Origin: Plasmodium relictum
Lineage: Eukaryota > Apicomplexa > Aconoidasida > Haemosporida > Plasmodiidae
Direction: 5' to 3'
NCBI RefSeq assembly: GCF_900005765.1
Contig: NC_041686.1
Coordinates: forward strand, 930,001-994,000
DNA: 64,000 nucleotides
This document shows, one piece after another, positions 12,101 to 23,284 of this stretch. Numbering within the stretch: position 1 is the first letter of the stretch; each line of letters starts with the position of its first letter. Made by a program: the position numbers and the translations under genes. The notes under the pieces were generated by a model. That model was given only the letters and a program-made list of their open reading frames with translations, ran no database searches and was not told the origin of the DNA.

Positions 12101-14982
12101 AAAATTACATTAATGCAAAAAAGCTATTGTGTGTTATAAATGGAGTTGAAAACTTATGTAGAAAAGTATTAAAAATATTAAACAAAAATAGTAATGCTTA
12201 CAGATCGTCCATCTATTTATTAGATCTTTTAAGAGGTAATATTTATGAGCATGTAAATGCTCAAAATGTTTTTAACATAATTACCAAATATGCTTATTAT
12301 GATTATTCCAATCAAAATCTTTACTTAAAATTTTTGTTTTCTTTATCATTTACTCCTTTGTTTATACATGGAACTCCAAATCTACCACTAAAAGACTTAA
12401 ATGATGGGAAAAAAAAAAGTAAAAAATTATTAAATGTATTAAATTTTTTGGAAGAAAAGAAATTAAATATAAAAAATTGTATTTATTTTAGTGGTGTATA
12501 TATATTTGATATCAATATTTTAAAAAAAGGTCTATATATTATGTGTCCATTTTTATCTTTTGATGTTTATCATAATAGAAACATTTATTTCATTCATTTC
12601 AATAATAAGGGAATCAATAATTATTTGAATACTTATCAAAATAAAAAGGCTAATAGTTCTATTTTTAATATAAAAAAAGATAGCAATAATACTACTGTTC
12701 ATAATAACGATACCTGCGACAATGTTGAAAATTACAATTGTGATACCGATATGATGATTGAAAACTATTTGAATCCCAATAATAATATAGATAATTATAA
12801 TCAAGCTAAGAGATCTTTAAACAGCAATAGCCTTATTAACTATTTTTCTAGTCCTTTATCAAGAATAGTCAATATAAAAAATTATCAAGAAATAATTGAA
12901 AAAATAAAAAATGAATTAATTTGTATGTATAATAATAATGTAGAAAAAAATATTTTTACTAATTTCTATAACAACGTTCTTAATTTAATTCAGCCAGTCA
13001 ATGCTATTTTCCCTGTTTATATAAATCAAAACGATGAAATTAATAATTTATCATTATGTACGAATGTCATTAACATGTTTTCTAATGGTAAATGGACTTT
13101 TTCTCTTCCTTTATATAACAATAATAAAAATTCAAATGATATTAGTGATTACTTTAATCATAGTTACGAAATAAAGAAACCTAAACACTTGTTTTTAGTT
13201 AAATGGATGCTACTTAATACAGATAATTATAAAATAAAAAAAGATAAAAAAAAAAATAGTAATAATGGTAATAATGAAGAAAGCAAAAATATTAACTGTG
13301 AAAAATATAATGAATTAAATCAAAATTATAACTCATCTTTATATAAAGAGAATTCTGAAAAAAATAATAATCATCTTGATAATGATATGATAAATAATAA
13401 CAGTGGTAATAATTATATGAAAAATTCCATAAACAAAACTAATCAAAGATATTTTATGAAAGATGAAAAAATTAATAATGAAAACTATCTCGAGTTTAAA
13501 AATAAGCAAGTAAATGATGATAAACATAATAATTGTAATATGTACATGAATAAATATCAAAATAAAGATAAAAAAACAAAACTGAAAAAAGAAAATAGAA
13601 AGTTAAGAGAAAATGAAGAATATAATAGTTATTGTGAAGTAAAAAGTGGACAGTGTGAAGAAGAATGTAATAAAGACGACTATTATGATAATAGTAATGA
13701 TTATGAGAATAATAAAAATGAATTAACATATGATTCAAGTTCAGTATGTAGTGAACATAATAAAAAAATGAAACAAAAAAAAATGAAATGTAATTTAAAT
13801 TTCAGATCAGTTTTAGGCTTTTTATCATTATGCCCATTTACTTATGATACACAAAAAAATATTTATGAAAATCAAACTTCTGATATTTATGCAGTTTGCT
13901 CAAGTATTGATTATAGCTGCACTAATAATGCATATACTTGGGTTAATTATGCTACAGTTATTCCAAATAAGTATTTTTTAAGTTTTTTCTTATGCTCTAT
14001 GCCCTATCATGATAATGTTATTTTTCAAACAAGAACAAATCTATTTAACACTGATATCTTATCTGTGAACATATTCGATTCAAAAGAAATATTATTTAAA
14101 AATATCAAAAAGAATAAAACTAAAAATAAATTAAATGATTCTTATTCATGCATAAATAATACAATTATAAACAAACATGATTTACTAAGAATAAATTATG
14201 TTAGACATGTTCTATCTAAAATTTTATTATCATTTACTTTACAATATAATAATTTTGAAGATAAAGAAAATAATAATCTTATTAAACCAAATAGCAATAA
14301 TGATATTACTATGAAAAACATAGATAGTCATAATTTATATAATTTAATATCACATTCTTCAAAAAATGAAAAAAATGAATTATATCAAATAGAAGAACCT
14401 AATTTAAATCAAAAGAAAATTAAAAATAATGATATCGAGTCAGAAGAGGTGGAAGAGGGTTATTTCAGTGAAAATGATATAATAAGTGATATTGAGGAAA
14501 ATAATGTATTAAAAGAAAATCTATATTTAAAAAAAATTGTTCAAAATATGATAGATGAAAATAATACTGAAAAAATAAATTATGATAACTATAATATAGA
14601 GAATTCAGATGATCATTTTGATTTAAGCTACTTATATGAAGATGAAAATTTGCAAAATTTAAATGAACAGTGGAATGATTGTAAAGGTGAAGATCTGATT
14701 AATAATTATGATTATTTATATAATTTTTTAAGAAGTGAACAAAACTCTTATATATCCAAAAATATTAAAGAAAAGACATTAAATTCTATTTCAACAGTAA
14801 AAAGTTGTTATTTAAATAATAGTTTTTCTGTACATATTTTAAATTCGATTAATGCTTATATCAATTCAAATTCAGAAGAATTTATATTTTTTCAGCCAAT
14901 TAATTTTTCATCAATACAAAAAATTAATTTTCAGTTAAGATCTATCTATTATAATGAATATTCAAATACTAAAAAATTTTAA
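8035..14982 (+). CDS. DHX57: DEAH-box ATP-dependent RNA helicase, DHX57-like
   Basis: A 2315-aa single-exon SF2 helicase. The N-terminal ~680 residues are Asn/Lys/Tyr-rich low complexity. RecA1 carries motif I GETGSGKST (~706), Ia TEPRRIA, motif II DEIH (~807) and motif III SAT (~842). RecA2 carries SSNIAESSITIPNVRLVVD (IV/V, ~1063) and motif VI QRKGRCGR (~1111). The winged-helix/ratchet region follows (TIYDVLSMIIEKPSN, ~1200). Large Asn-rich insertions interrupt the C-terminal half (about residues 1540-1620 and 1720-1910), after which conserved OB-fold-like segments resume (NLNFRSVLGFLSLCPF, NAYTWVNYATVIPNKYF). DHX29/36/57-type helicases unwind structured RNA in an ATP-dependent way. The DHX57 name rests on resemblance and on the position I recall in P. 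falciparum. The UBA, RWD and CCCH modules of animal DHX57 are not visible. Motif VI has Cys where Ala is usual (QRxGRAGR). Confidence 0.88.
8905..9330 (+). repeat. Asn/Tyr-rich degenerate coding repeat in the helicase N-terminus
   Basis: Coding minisatellite built from AAT/TAT-type codons. A block of about 15-17 residues reading roughly IYNNDNYNNDNC-YY--E occurs in full at two places (about 9032-9085 and 9214-9267) and in part at about 8950-8990, separated by poly-Asn and YNN spacers. The near-identical DNA of the copies indicates recent duplication by slippage or unequal exchange. No function is implied. Confidence 0.75.
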
Positions 14983-15851
14983 ACAAATAGTTAAATTATA
15001 CTTCTAAAATATATATATATATTTAAGGAAATATAATAGTAAATGTACATTATTATAAAATATATTTGTTATATACTATTATTATGAAATAATTAAATTT
15101 TTTTTCTTATTTAGTGAAAATAAATTAAAATAAAAATTAAAGACTAAAAAAAATTTTTTTTTTTTACATTCACCATTATTTACTAATAAAGGTAATATAA
15201 TATTGTTAATTTTTAATTAAAAAAAAAAAAAAATTCTTAAATTTTCATATATTTTTATTTTATGTGTCTTCATTTGGTTTATTTTTGTTTATTAATTTTT
15301 TTTTTTATTGTTTTTATTAAGAATGATAATAGATTTTTTATCCTTAAAAATATTTGTTTACTTTTTAAAAATGTTTATATTTATATAATTATTAAAATTA
15401 TAATTAAAATAATTATAAAGTTCTTGATCTTCATATTATTTTTGTACATAATTATAATTATTTTCAAAAAATTATACATTATCTCTATATTAAAAAAAAA
15501 TTGTTTTATTTTTAAGAATTTGTATAAGAAATTATATTTTCCTAAAACCCCAATACTATTATATATTATTATTTTAATTACTGTTATGTTAATTTTAATT
15601 TTATTAAAAAAAAAAAAAAAAAAAAAATGACATTTTTTTAGACCTGTGCAACATGTAATATAATTTTTTAGAAGAAACAAAAAAAAAGAAGACTTCGTTT
15701 TAATGTGAAATCAGTTTTATATATATTCATATAGAATATATATTTTTAAAAATTAAGAAAATTTATTATATTTTATTAATACAAATTACAAGACAAAATT
15801 CTACAAGAAAAAAAAAAGAAAAAAAAAAGAAAAAAAAAAAAAGCTTTTTAT
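14983..15851. other. Convergent 3' spacer, helicase / glycosyltransferase
   Basis: 870 bp between two convergent stop codons, so both 3' UTRs should lie here. The sequence is A/T homopolymers, including an A23-like run near 15604-15626. An open frame at 15262-15630 encodes only Phe/Ile/Leu/Lys strings and is not accepted as a gene. Confidence 0.6.
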
Positions 15852-18800
15852 TTACAACTCATCGTAGTTATCTTCATATTGATTTACTTCAAAATTTTTT
15901 TCATTTATAATTCTACTTTCTTTAGGATTATTGGTTAATTCACTATCATTATTTATACTGTATTTTTTCATTAAATGCTCATTTTTCTCAGATTTATGTT
16001 TATTATTACTCTTATTAGAAGCTATTTCTTCTAAATATTCATCATAATCATCGTAGTCATCTTCATCTTCATCTTCATCATTTTCATCTTCATCTTCATC
16101 ATTTTCATCTTCATCATCTTTATAACTTCTCAATAATTCGTCATCTTCGTATTCATTTAAATATTCTTTATTTTCATAACTATTCTTACTTTCATTTTCA
16201 TTTTTTCCTCCTTCTAAATCAGAGAGATCACTATTCCTTTTATCAATGTAATTGTTAGAATATCTCTTTTTTATTTTTTTTTTATGCTTATGGTTTCCAT
16301 CTCTTTGTAAATTTATATGATCACCTATTTGATTTTTAAAAAATTTTTTTAAATCAAATAAATATTTGTAATTTTTACTTTCATGCATTTTACTGTAAAT
16401 TTTACTATTCATTTTAATTATGTTATTAGGTTCAGTATCATACATATTAATGTAATAGAAATAATGAAAAATACTATCAATCATATTTGTATAATTTCTA
16501 TCTAAATAATCAATGTGTGAATCCTTAGTGCTATAATTGTTTTTATTATAGTACACTAATTTATCAAAATAAATTTTTTTTGTTTGTTCAACAGTTTTAT
16601 CTTTATTTAATTTATGATATGTAATAGGAACGATATTATCTAAGTATTTTTTATTATATTCATTAGGATGATTTTGAAAAAATCCTTCAAAATTTATTGC
16701 TAAGATATCTAAATTTCTTGCCCACTTCCCTAATATCATATCATCAATGAAAGAATTATCTGTTGTACATATACAATTCTCACATAAATATATTCGTCTT
16801 GCTGTTTCCTCATTAATTAACATACCTGCTCCCCCCGTTAAGTAGTCATAATAATTTTTTTCAGAAAAAGAATTATAGGAATATCTTTGCCCTACGTAAA
16901 TAGGTATAGTACTATTATTTATACCTGATTTGTTTTTACAATATTTAGGTACATAATCATATTTTTTCAATGAATTAGCGGCTTCTAAAAAGTTATTTTT
17001 TAAGTATTCATATAAAAACAGAGATTTATTTTTAAAATTTCGAAGAAAAAAAGACTCATTTTCCTCTAAAAACTTGTATGATTTTAAGTATTTGTTATAC
17101 ATATATTTTTTTGAATGAACACACTCATTTAAAGTTAAGTTCATTACATCAATTAAATTTTTAACATTTACAAAAGTATCATCATCAGCAATGAAAAAAT
17201 ACTTTTTTTCTGAATTTTTTTTTATATATTCTTCATAAAAATAAAAAATCATATGTTTTAACTTTTCGCATAGTCCATCTTTTGAAGTAATTTTTGTATT
17301 CATGTATAAATTATCATATTTACTGCTCTCTTTGTCAGACATGTATATAACATCAATATTGATATGTTCAGACTCAATAGCATTATTTAAAAAATCACTA
17401 CTAAACATCCCAGAACTGTTTTCTTTTAATTTAGTTTCATAAGTAAAATTATTAAAAATTCTTTTTGTATTTTCTTTGTTATCATAAGTGTTTTTTATGT
17501 AAGGTATTCTCTCCTCTGTATTTATACTGGTTTTTACACCAATTAAAATATTTTTATATGTCAATGTATTTTCATTTTCATCTAATAAGAAATTATATTT
17601 ATTATTAATTCTATTTAATTTCATTTTATATTCATCAATATCACTAAATTCAATATTTTCCGTTTCTTTAATATAATTTTTTAACTTTATATTATTTTCG
17701 ATATTCATAATATGAAATTTATCATAACCAAGTAATGATTCACTTTTTGTTCTTATAGAATAGCTTATACAAGTAGATATTGGGTAAAATATATTAAAGT
17801 AAGATAATATTAATTCAGCTAATTCATCATCCTCATACTTCTCTTTAAAATTTTTTTCTGTATTATTTTCTTTATCATTTATCATTTCACTATTTTGATC
17901 ATTCCTGTTATTATCCTTTTGTGTTTCTAGATTAAGATCTTTGAATAAGTGCAATACTTGATAATATTTATATAATTCAAAATTATTTAAATCATTATCT
18001 AATAAGTAAATGTTTTTTTCATCGTTTATGCATGTATTTTCAAAAGTTGTTAATTTTACGTTCAATTTTTCATTAAGAAATAATGATACCTCGTAAATGT
18101 AGTCAATATTAATAGTCCTGAAAATATTTGATGTAATTGATTTATTATAAATGTTTCTTAATAATGTTATATCCATTAAAATACCGCTATTAAAATAAGG
18201 AAAGTAAAATTTAGAGTCCAAATTATAGTGATGAATGATAGATGGGGATTCATCATTTAGTCCATATCCGATAAATAATCCATTATAGATACTGTCTTTA
18301 ATAACATATTTATCATTACCTCTATCATCATTATTTAAAAAAAAATGTTTTTCATTCGTAATTATCTTTTCTATCTCACTTATATCAATTTGTTCACCTT
18401 CTTTTTCTTTTTCTTTTTCTTTTTGTTTTTTTATTTTTTCTTTTTCCTCCAGTTTTATTTTTATTTCATTATTGTATTCATTTATTATTTCCCTTATATT
18501 AATGTTTCCTTTTTTATATATAGATTCATTGTATACATATTTATCTAATTTTCTTAGAAAGTACTCAAGGTTTAGTGGATGTATTCTAGAAAAAGATGTT
18601 CCCAGAAATATATAACGAATATTTTCTCTATCATCTTTATCTTCTTCTATTTTTTTATAAGTATCCACCAATAAACGAAAAATAGAAGAATGATTTAAGT
18701 TTTTAAGATTTAATAAGGTTTCATCCAGTGTGTATAAATTTTTGTCATTTTCTAAATCAAATACTAAACTATGAATTAAATTTTCACTAAAACTTAAATG

Positions 18801-18935
18801 AACAATTGGTTCATTTAATAACAAAAACTTCGTTCTCTTTTTTATATTCAAAAACAATCTTTCCTTTACATTTGAACATTTTATTAACACATTTAAAATA
18901 AAGAAAATTAATATTTTTGACATAATCATTTTCAA
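15852..18935 (-). CDS. GT31/fringe-like glycosyltransferase (PIESP1-type), ER retrieval-like C-terminus
   Basis: 1027 aa in one exon. The N-terminus (MKMIMSKILIFFILNVLIKCS) looks like a signal peptide. Residues ~80-300 resemble a first GT-A/fringe-like half: YIFLGTSFSR, then FIGYGLNDESPSIIHHYN, then FYFPYFNSGILMD. Residues ~460-800 form a second half with the metal-binding DDD in FFIADDDTFVNVKNLID (~582) and YLTGGAGMLINEETARRI (~700) followed by DNSFIDDMILGKWA. These are hallmarks of GT31 enzymes (fringe, C1GALT, B3GLCT). A long acidic tail (~900-1000) ends in NYDEL, similar to KDEL-type ER retrieval signals. The product corresponds by my recollection to P. falciparum PIESP1, named as an infected-erythrocyte surface protein. 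Signal peptide, tandem GT31 halves and an xDEL end instead suggest an ER-lumenal enzyme, possibly a B3GLCT-like glucosyltransferase of thrombospondin repeats (inference). The GT31 fold call is strong; the acceptor is unproven. Confidence 0.82.
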   Translation of the reverse strand: MKMIMSKILIFFILNVLIKCSNVKERLFLNIKKRTKFLLLNEPIVHLSFSENLIHSLVFDLENDKNLYTLDETLLNLKNLNHSSIFRLLVDTYKKIEEDKDDRENIRYIFLGTSFSRIHPLNLEYFLRKLDKYVYNESIYKKGNINIREIINEYNNEIKIKLEEKEKIKKQKEKEKEKEGEQIDISEIEKIITNEKHFFLNNDDRGNDKYVIKDSIYNGLFIGYGLNDESPSIIHHYNLDSKFYFPYFNSGILMDITLLRNIYNKSITSNIFRTINIDYIYEVSLFLNEKLNVKLTTFENTCINDEKNIYLLDNDLNNFELYKYYQVLHLFKDLNLETQKDNNRNDQNSEMINDKENNTEKNFKEKYEDDELAELILSYFNIFYPISTCISYSIRTKSESLLGYDKFHIMNIENNIKLKNYIKETENIEFSDIDEYKMKLNRINNKYNFLLDENENTLTYKNILIGVKTSINTEERIPYIKNTYDNKENTKRIFNNFTYETKLKENSSGMFSSDFLNNAIESEHINIDVIYMSDKESSKYDNLYMNTKITSKDGLCEKLKHMIFYFYEEYIKKNSEKKYFFIADDDTFVNVKNLIDVMNLTLNECVHSKKYMYNKYLKSYKFLEENESFFLRNFKNKSLFLYEYLKNNFLEAANSLKKYDYVPKYCKNKSGINNSTIPIYVGQRYSYNSFSEKNYYDYLTGGAGMLINEETARRIYLCENCICTTDNSFIDDMILGKWARNLDILAINFEGFFQNHPNEYNKKYLDNIVPITYHKLNKDKTVEQTKKIYFDKLVYYNKNNYSTKDSHIDYLDRNYTNMIDSIFHYFYYINMYDTEPNNIIKMNSKIYSKMHESKNYKYLFDLKKFFKNQIGDHINLQRDGNHKHKKKIKKRYSNNYIDKRNSDLSDLEGGKNENESKNSYENKEYLNEYEDDELLRSYKDDEDENDEDEDENDEDEDEDDYDDYDEYLEEIASNKSNNKHKSEKNEHLMKKYSINNDSELTNNPKESRIINEKNFEVNQYEDNYDEL
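16057..16118 (-). repeat. Acidic Asp/Glu coding microsatellite
   Basis: On the minus strand GAT/GAA codons repeat as DEDENDE-type units of about seven codons (three near-copies), encoding the acidic tail of the glycosyltransferase. Such tracts change length readily by slippage and could serve as a polymorphic marker. Confidence 0.75.
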
Positions 18936-20175
18936 AAGAATAAAATTCTCTATTATTAATAATTTTAAAAAAATTTTATATTATATAATGTACATAGTAA
19001 AAAAATTATTAAAAATCGGGATAATTTTAAAAAAAATAAAAATAAAATAAAAACAAGGCACTTCGTTATGTCAACTATGAGGAAATTTTTACAGAAAAAA
19101 AAAAAGTTTTCAAAATCTTATTTATATGTAAATTTTTAAAAATTATTTTTTTATTTTTTAAAAATAATAATATAAAAAATAAAAATATAAGTTTTTATTT
19201 TAAAATTTTTTATTAAAATTTATGCAATAAATAGAATAAATGACTTTTTTTGATAATCCCTGTATTTTAAATTGGTATTAATGCATATTTCATTCTAACA
19301 TAAAAAAATGATAAATATAAAATAGTTAATTAAAAATACAGATAAAAAAAAGAAAAAATAAAAGATACTTTATAAAATTTAATTAGAATTTTATTTACTA
19401 AAAGAAATATATATATATATATATACTTAAGTATATAAAAAAAGAATTAGTCTATACGAGCCAGTACATATATTAATATTTGTATTTTCCTTTTATAAAG
19501 TGCATACATACTTAATATACTGCAAAATAGAAAAAATAAAAGATAAATACAAAATAATTATTAAAAAAAGAAGAAAATAATAAGAAATATTTTTATCATT
19601 ATGTGAATAATATATTATTGTATGCTTAGAAAAATATCCTAATGAAATAAAAAGTTTTTATAGTAATTTTAAGTATTAGGAAAAATATATTGTAATTAAA
19701 AATTTGTTAGAATAAAAAGAAAAGCATTTTTTTTTAATTTTTTTTATTCTTATTTAAATGAAAATAACATTATATTTAAAGGAAAGCAAAAAGATATTTG
19801 AATAATTATATAGTTTTATTTGTCTTTATGCTTGTATGTAACTGATAAAAAAAAAAAAAATTTTGACTCATTTGAATTTCTAATGTTTATAAAATTTAAA
19901 TAAATGTAGAAAGTATTATATTACGTTGTAAAAATTTGATATTCTTTGCATAAAATATAAATAATTTTAAATGAAAAATAATAAAAAAAAAATTTTTTTT
20001 TTGTTATGTGAAAAATGACTCTTTTAATTAAATAAAGCAAAAAAAAAGTTTTTTTTTTTTTTTTTTAGAATTTTTTTTATTAATTTAAAATTTCCCTTTT
20101 TTTTTATAAATTCTTTTTTTTTTATTTCTTCTTATTTATATTTAATGCAAATATGAAAAAAAAGGAAAAAAGAAA
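18936..20175. other. 1.2 kb spacer, both flanking genes on minus strand
   Basis: Should contain the promoter/5' UTR of the glycosyltransferase (18936 upward) and the 3' UTR of the phosphatase-like gene. A less AT-biased patch at about 19050-19085 stands out but shows no fold or motif I can name. Otherwise A/T homopolymers and (TA)n (19407-19424). Confidence 0.55.
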
Positions 20176-23100
20176 TTATTTAAGAATATTTAATATATAC
20201 ACATTTTCTACTCCTCCTGATACTGTTAATAAATTATATCTTAAATAATTTAAGTCGTCAACTACACTTTTTTTTTTACCTAAAAAAAAAAAATAAATAA
20301 TACATATATATACATATAAATATATAAGTACATAATCGTTTTTAAAATTCTTTACCAGGCAAAGAATGGATGACTTTATATTTTCGTAATCCTTCTGCAC
20401 AATAAGAACTATTATTATTTATGATTGGTTTTTTTTCGCATAAATATGTATTAATTTTTTCTCCTTCTTCTTTTGTATTATTATCAAGTAGCTCTTCTAA
20501 TTTAATTAATTTCTGAAAATTTTTATTTGATACATTCGTATTATATGTTTTTAATAAATCGAGAAATGACAATAATTTGGATATAACAAGACCTTCTATT
20601 TTATTTTTACTTTTTATAAATTTGTGTAAACAATGAAAATAAAAATAGTGATCACGATAAAACATTTCTACATTCAAATTTTGAATTGATTGAGGCAAGG
20701 ATTTCAAAAATTTTATATTTTCTTGGAGAAAACTTTTATTATTTACATCGTTAATATTAGTTTGATGAATTTGTAAATTTTTTTTGCTATGGGACTTCTT
20801 TGGGATATATATAAATTTTCTTTTAATTAAATTTTGTATATCATTTTCACTAGAATTCTTATTATTACTATCATTGTCATTCACATATTCTGAGAATATT
20901 TTATCAATTAAATTATCATTAATATATTTACATTCTTGTTCAAAATCAATATAAGAATTTTTATCATATTTTTCTTTTAATCTCTTTAAATATCCATCAC
21001 ATTTATTTTCATATTTATCCATAAAGTTTTTATTTTTAATGCATCCTACTAAGTCAATATAACAAACATCCATTTCATTTTTTATAATTTTATTATATTT
21101 TTCTATTAGATATTCTTGAAATGAATAGAGGTCCAAATTTTTAATATTTTCTTTCATAGTTTGCCAAAAATTTTTCGATTTAATTAAATCCCCAACGTTA
21201 TCATAATTATCTATAACTTGTTTTACATTTTCTAAATAATACGATTTATCATTTTTTTTATTTTTAAATTCCTCTTTGTTTTTGTTTTGGTTACTTTTTG
21301 TTGTTTTTCCCTCCACATCTGGTAAAACAATTATAATTACATTTTGACCTACGAAATACCCTTTTTTGCAAATTTCCCAAACTCCTTTTTCTTCTGAATA
21401 TACAAGGTATTTACTTGCATCTGATATTAAAGTTTTTCTTCCCATTTTTTTATTCTTTAAAACAAAATTTTTATAAATACCATTGGAATAAGTAACATTT
21501 TTCTCACATTCATTATTATGATCAATAAAATTTTGTATTTTTTCTAAATGTTTTTTGTATTTTTCACTGTTTACGACTAAATCATAATGATATATAACAA
21601 CAGTACAACCATGTAAACAAATGAGTTCATCAAGATCGCTGCAGTTATTTATTGTGTATATATATTTATCTTTATAAGCTTTTTTCAAAATTTTATTTTT
21701 ATTTTTAAAACTTAAGGGTATACTACTTATAGGAATCGGCTTAGCTAACTGTAAATTTGTAACGTTGTTATAAAATAAAAAGGAATTTGTTAATGGTATT
21801 GCTATTTTTCTAATATCACAGTTTTTTAATCCTCTCGAATCCAACTCTAAATAATCCAATAAAGCTAAAAAATGAATAATAAAAGAACTATGTGAAACTA
21901 AAACAATATTGTACACATTTTTTTTGTCTTTCTTTTTATTATGTTCTTTGTTTTTGTTTTCTAATAATTTAATTTCTTCATCATTATCTCTTTTTAGATA
22001 TGTACTCTCTTCCAGTGATGAACTTTTTTTTTTTTTATATTTTTCTAAATCATTATTTAATTCATATTCATTCTGATCATTAGATATTTTGCTTATTTGA
22101 CTGTTTGCATTTGCTCCATTGACAAAAATTTCATTGTGTGAATTATTAGTATTGTTATTTGCATTTTTATCATTCCTATCCTTTTCTTCATACTGTTTTT
22201 CAATACTAGAAAAATAATTAATAGCTAGTGAATGAATAAACTTTAAAAACTGTAAGCATCTACAGTATACTTGTTCTGATGACTCTCTAAGTTTACTTCC
22301 TGTCATAGTATCATTTTCTCCATAACATAATATTTCATAATCATCAAAATTTTTATCGCAAAATTTTTTTACATCTGATGTTTTAGATCTTTCATCACAA
22401 AAATAATTACCTGAAGTTTCACGAACAGCTTCATGTATAACAATATTTTTTTTAAAGTTAAAAAAATATTTCATTGTTTCTAAGCATCTTCTAAGAGGTG
22501 AGCTAATTATGATAAAGTTTTGATTTTTTTCAAAAACACCTTTATCTTTTTTGCTATAATTTAAATTATTTTTTTGAATTGAATCATTATATAATAGCAT
22601 AATCTTTTTATAAAGTTTATTTTCGTCATTCTTCAAATCTGAGCATTTTTTCAACCCTTCTTCACTTGTTTTACAATCTAGAAATTTTATATTTCTATAA
22701 ATCAAATCTTTCGATATTTTAGAATTTTCAAGAACTTCTCTATTATGCAGTGCTTCTATATGTCTAACTAAATAAATTTTTACAACATAATTCTTTTTTA
22801 GTATTCTTTGCATGTACTTTCTATTTTTTTTTAAATAAAATGAAGTTTTGTAATATAAATCACCAATTAAATCGTTGTGCTTTGTATTTCTTTCAGAACC
22901 TTTCTTTTTTTTAAACATATAGTCATAATTAATGTTCCCGTTATCATTATTTGTGGTTATTTTTGTATTTTGATATTTCTCGTATACTTTATTAAAATAA
23001 TTTGGTTTTAAATAATTAAAATTATTTACATTTTCTTTATTATAATAATTATATTCTCTATAAATATGAGAAGGAACATTTTTTTTTTTTGATTTAAATT

Positions 23101-23284
23101 TATTATCTTCATCTAAATAAATTTTCCTTTCATTTAAGGGGGTTTTATATAATAACCCATTTTTTGTTATACTTTTATATCCATTTGTAGAGGTGTTTTT
23201 AATATTTAATTTTCTTCCTTTTAATAAGAAAGAGTTAAAATTAGATTTATAATGATAATTATTCTCATACGAATTATTTTTCAT
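20176..23284 (-). CDS. Histidine phosphatase superfamily (phosphoglycerate mutase-like) protein
   Basis: Exon 1 is 23284-20356 and exon 2 is 20279-20176. The 76-nt intron (donor GTAAAG, T-tract/TTTAG acceptor) is phase 1 and replaces the four-residue read-through KEF-stop with a 34-residue tail ending YILNILK, giving about 1010 aa. The catalytic core has LVRHIEALHN (RH at ~172), SPLRRCLETMKYF (~261), an ETSGNYFCDERS acid/base loop, GENDTMTGSKLRES, and VSHSSFIIHFLALL (second catalytic His, ~463). A low-complexity insert sits between the last two. This matches the branch of the superfamily with RHxE...HN motifs rather than glycolytic dPGM, which is ~250 aa with LVRHGES. The C-terminal ~500 residues are novel to me. 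Whether the substrate is a phospho-sugar, protein or other phosphate cannot be told. The fold is firm; 'mutase' is only a family label. Confidence 0.85.

Noticed and set aside
15262-15630. 122-codon plus-strand open frame, very hydrophobic
   Set aside because: Encodes only Phe/Ile/Leu/Lys strings from A/T DNA, ends in a poly-A-encoded Lys run and sits in the 3' spacer of two convergent genes.
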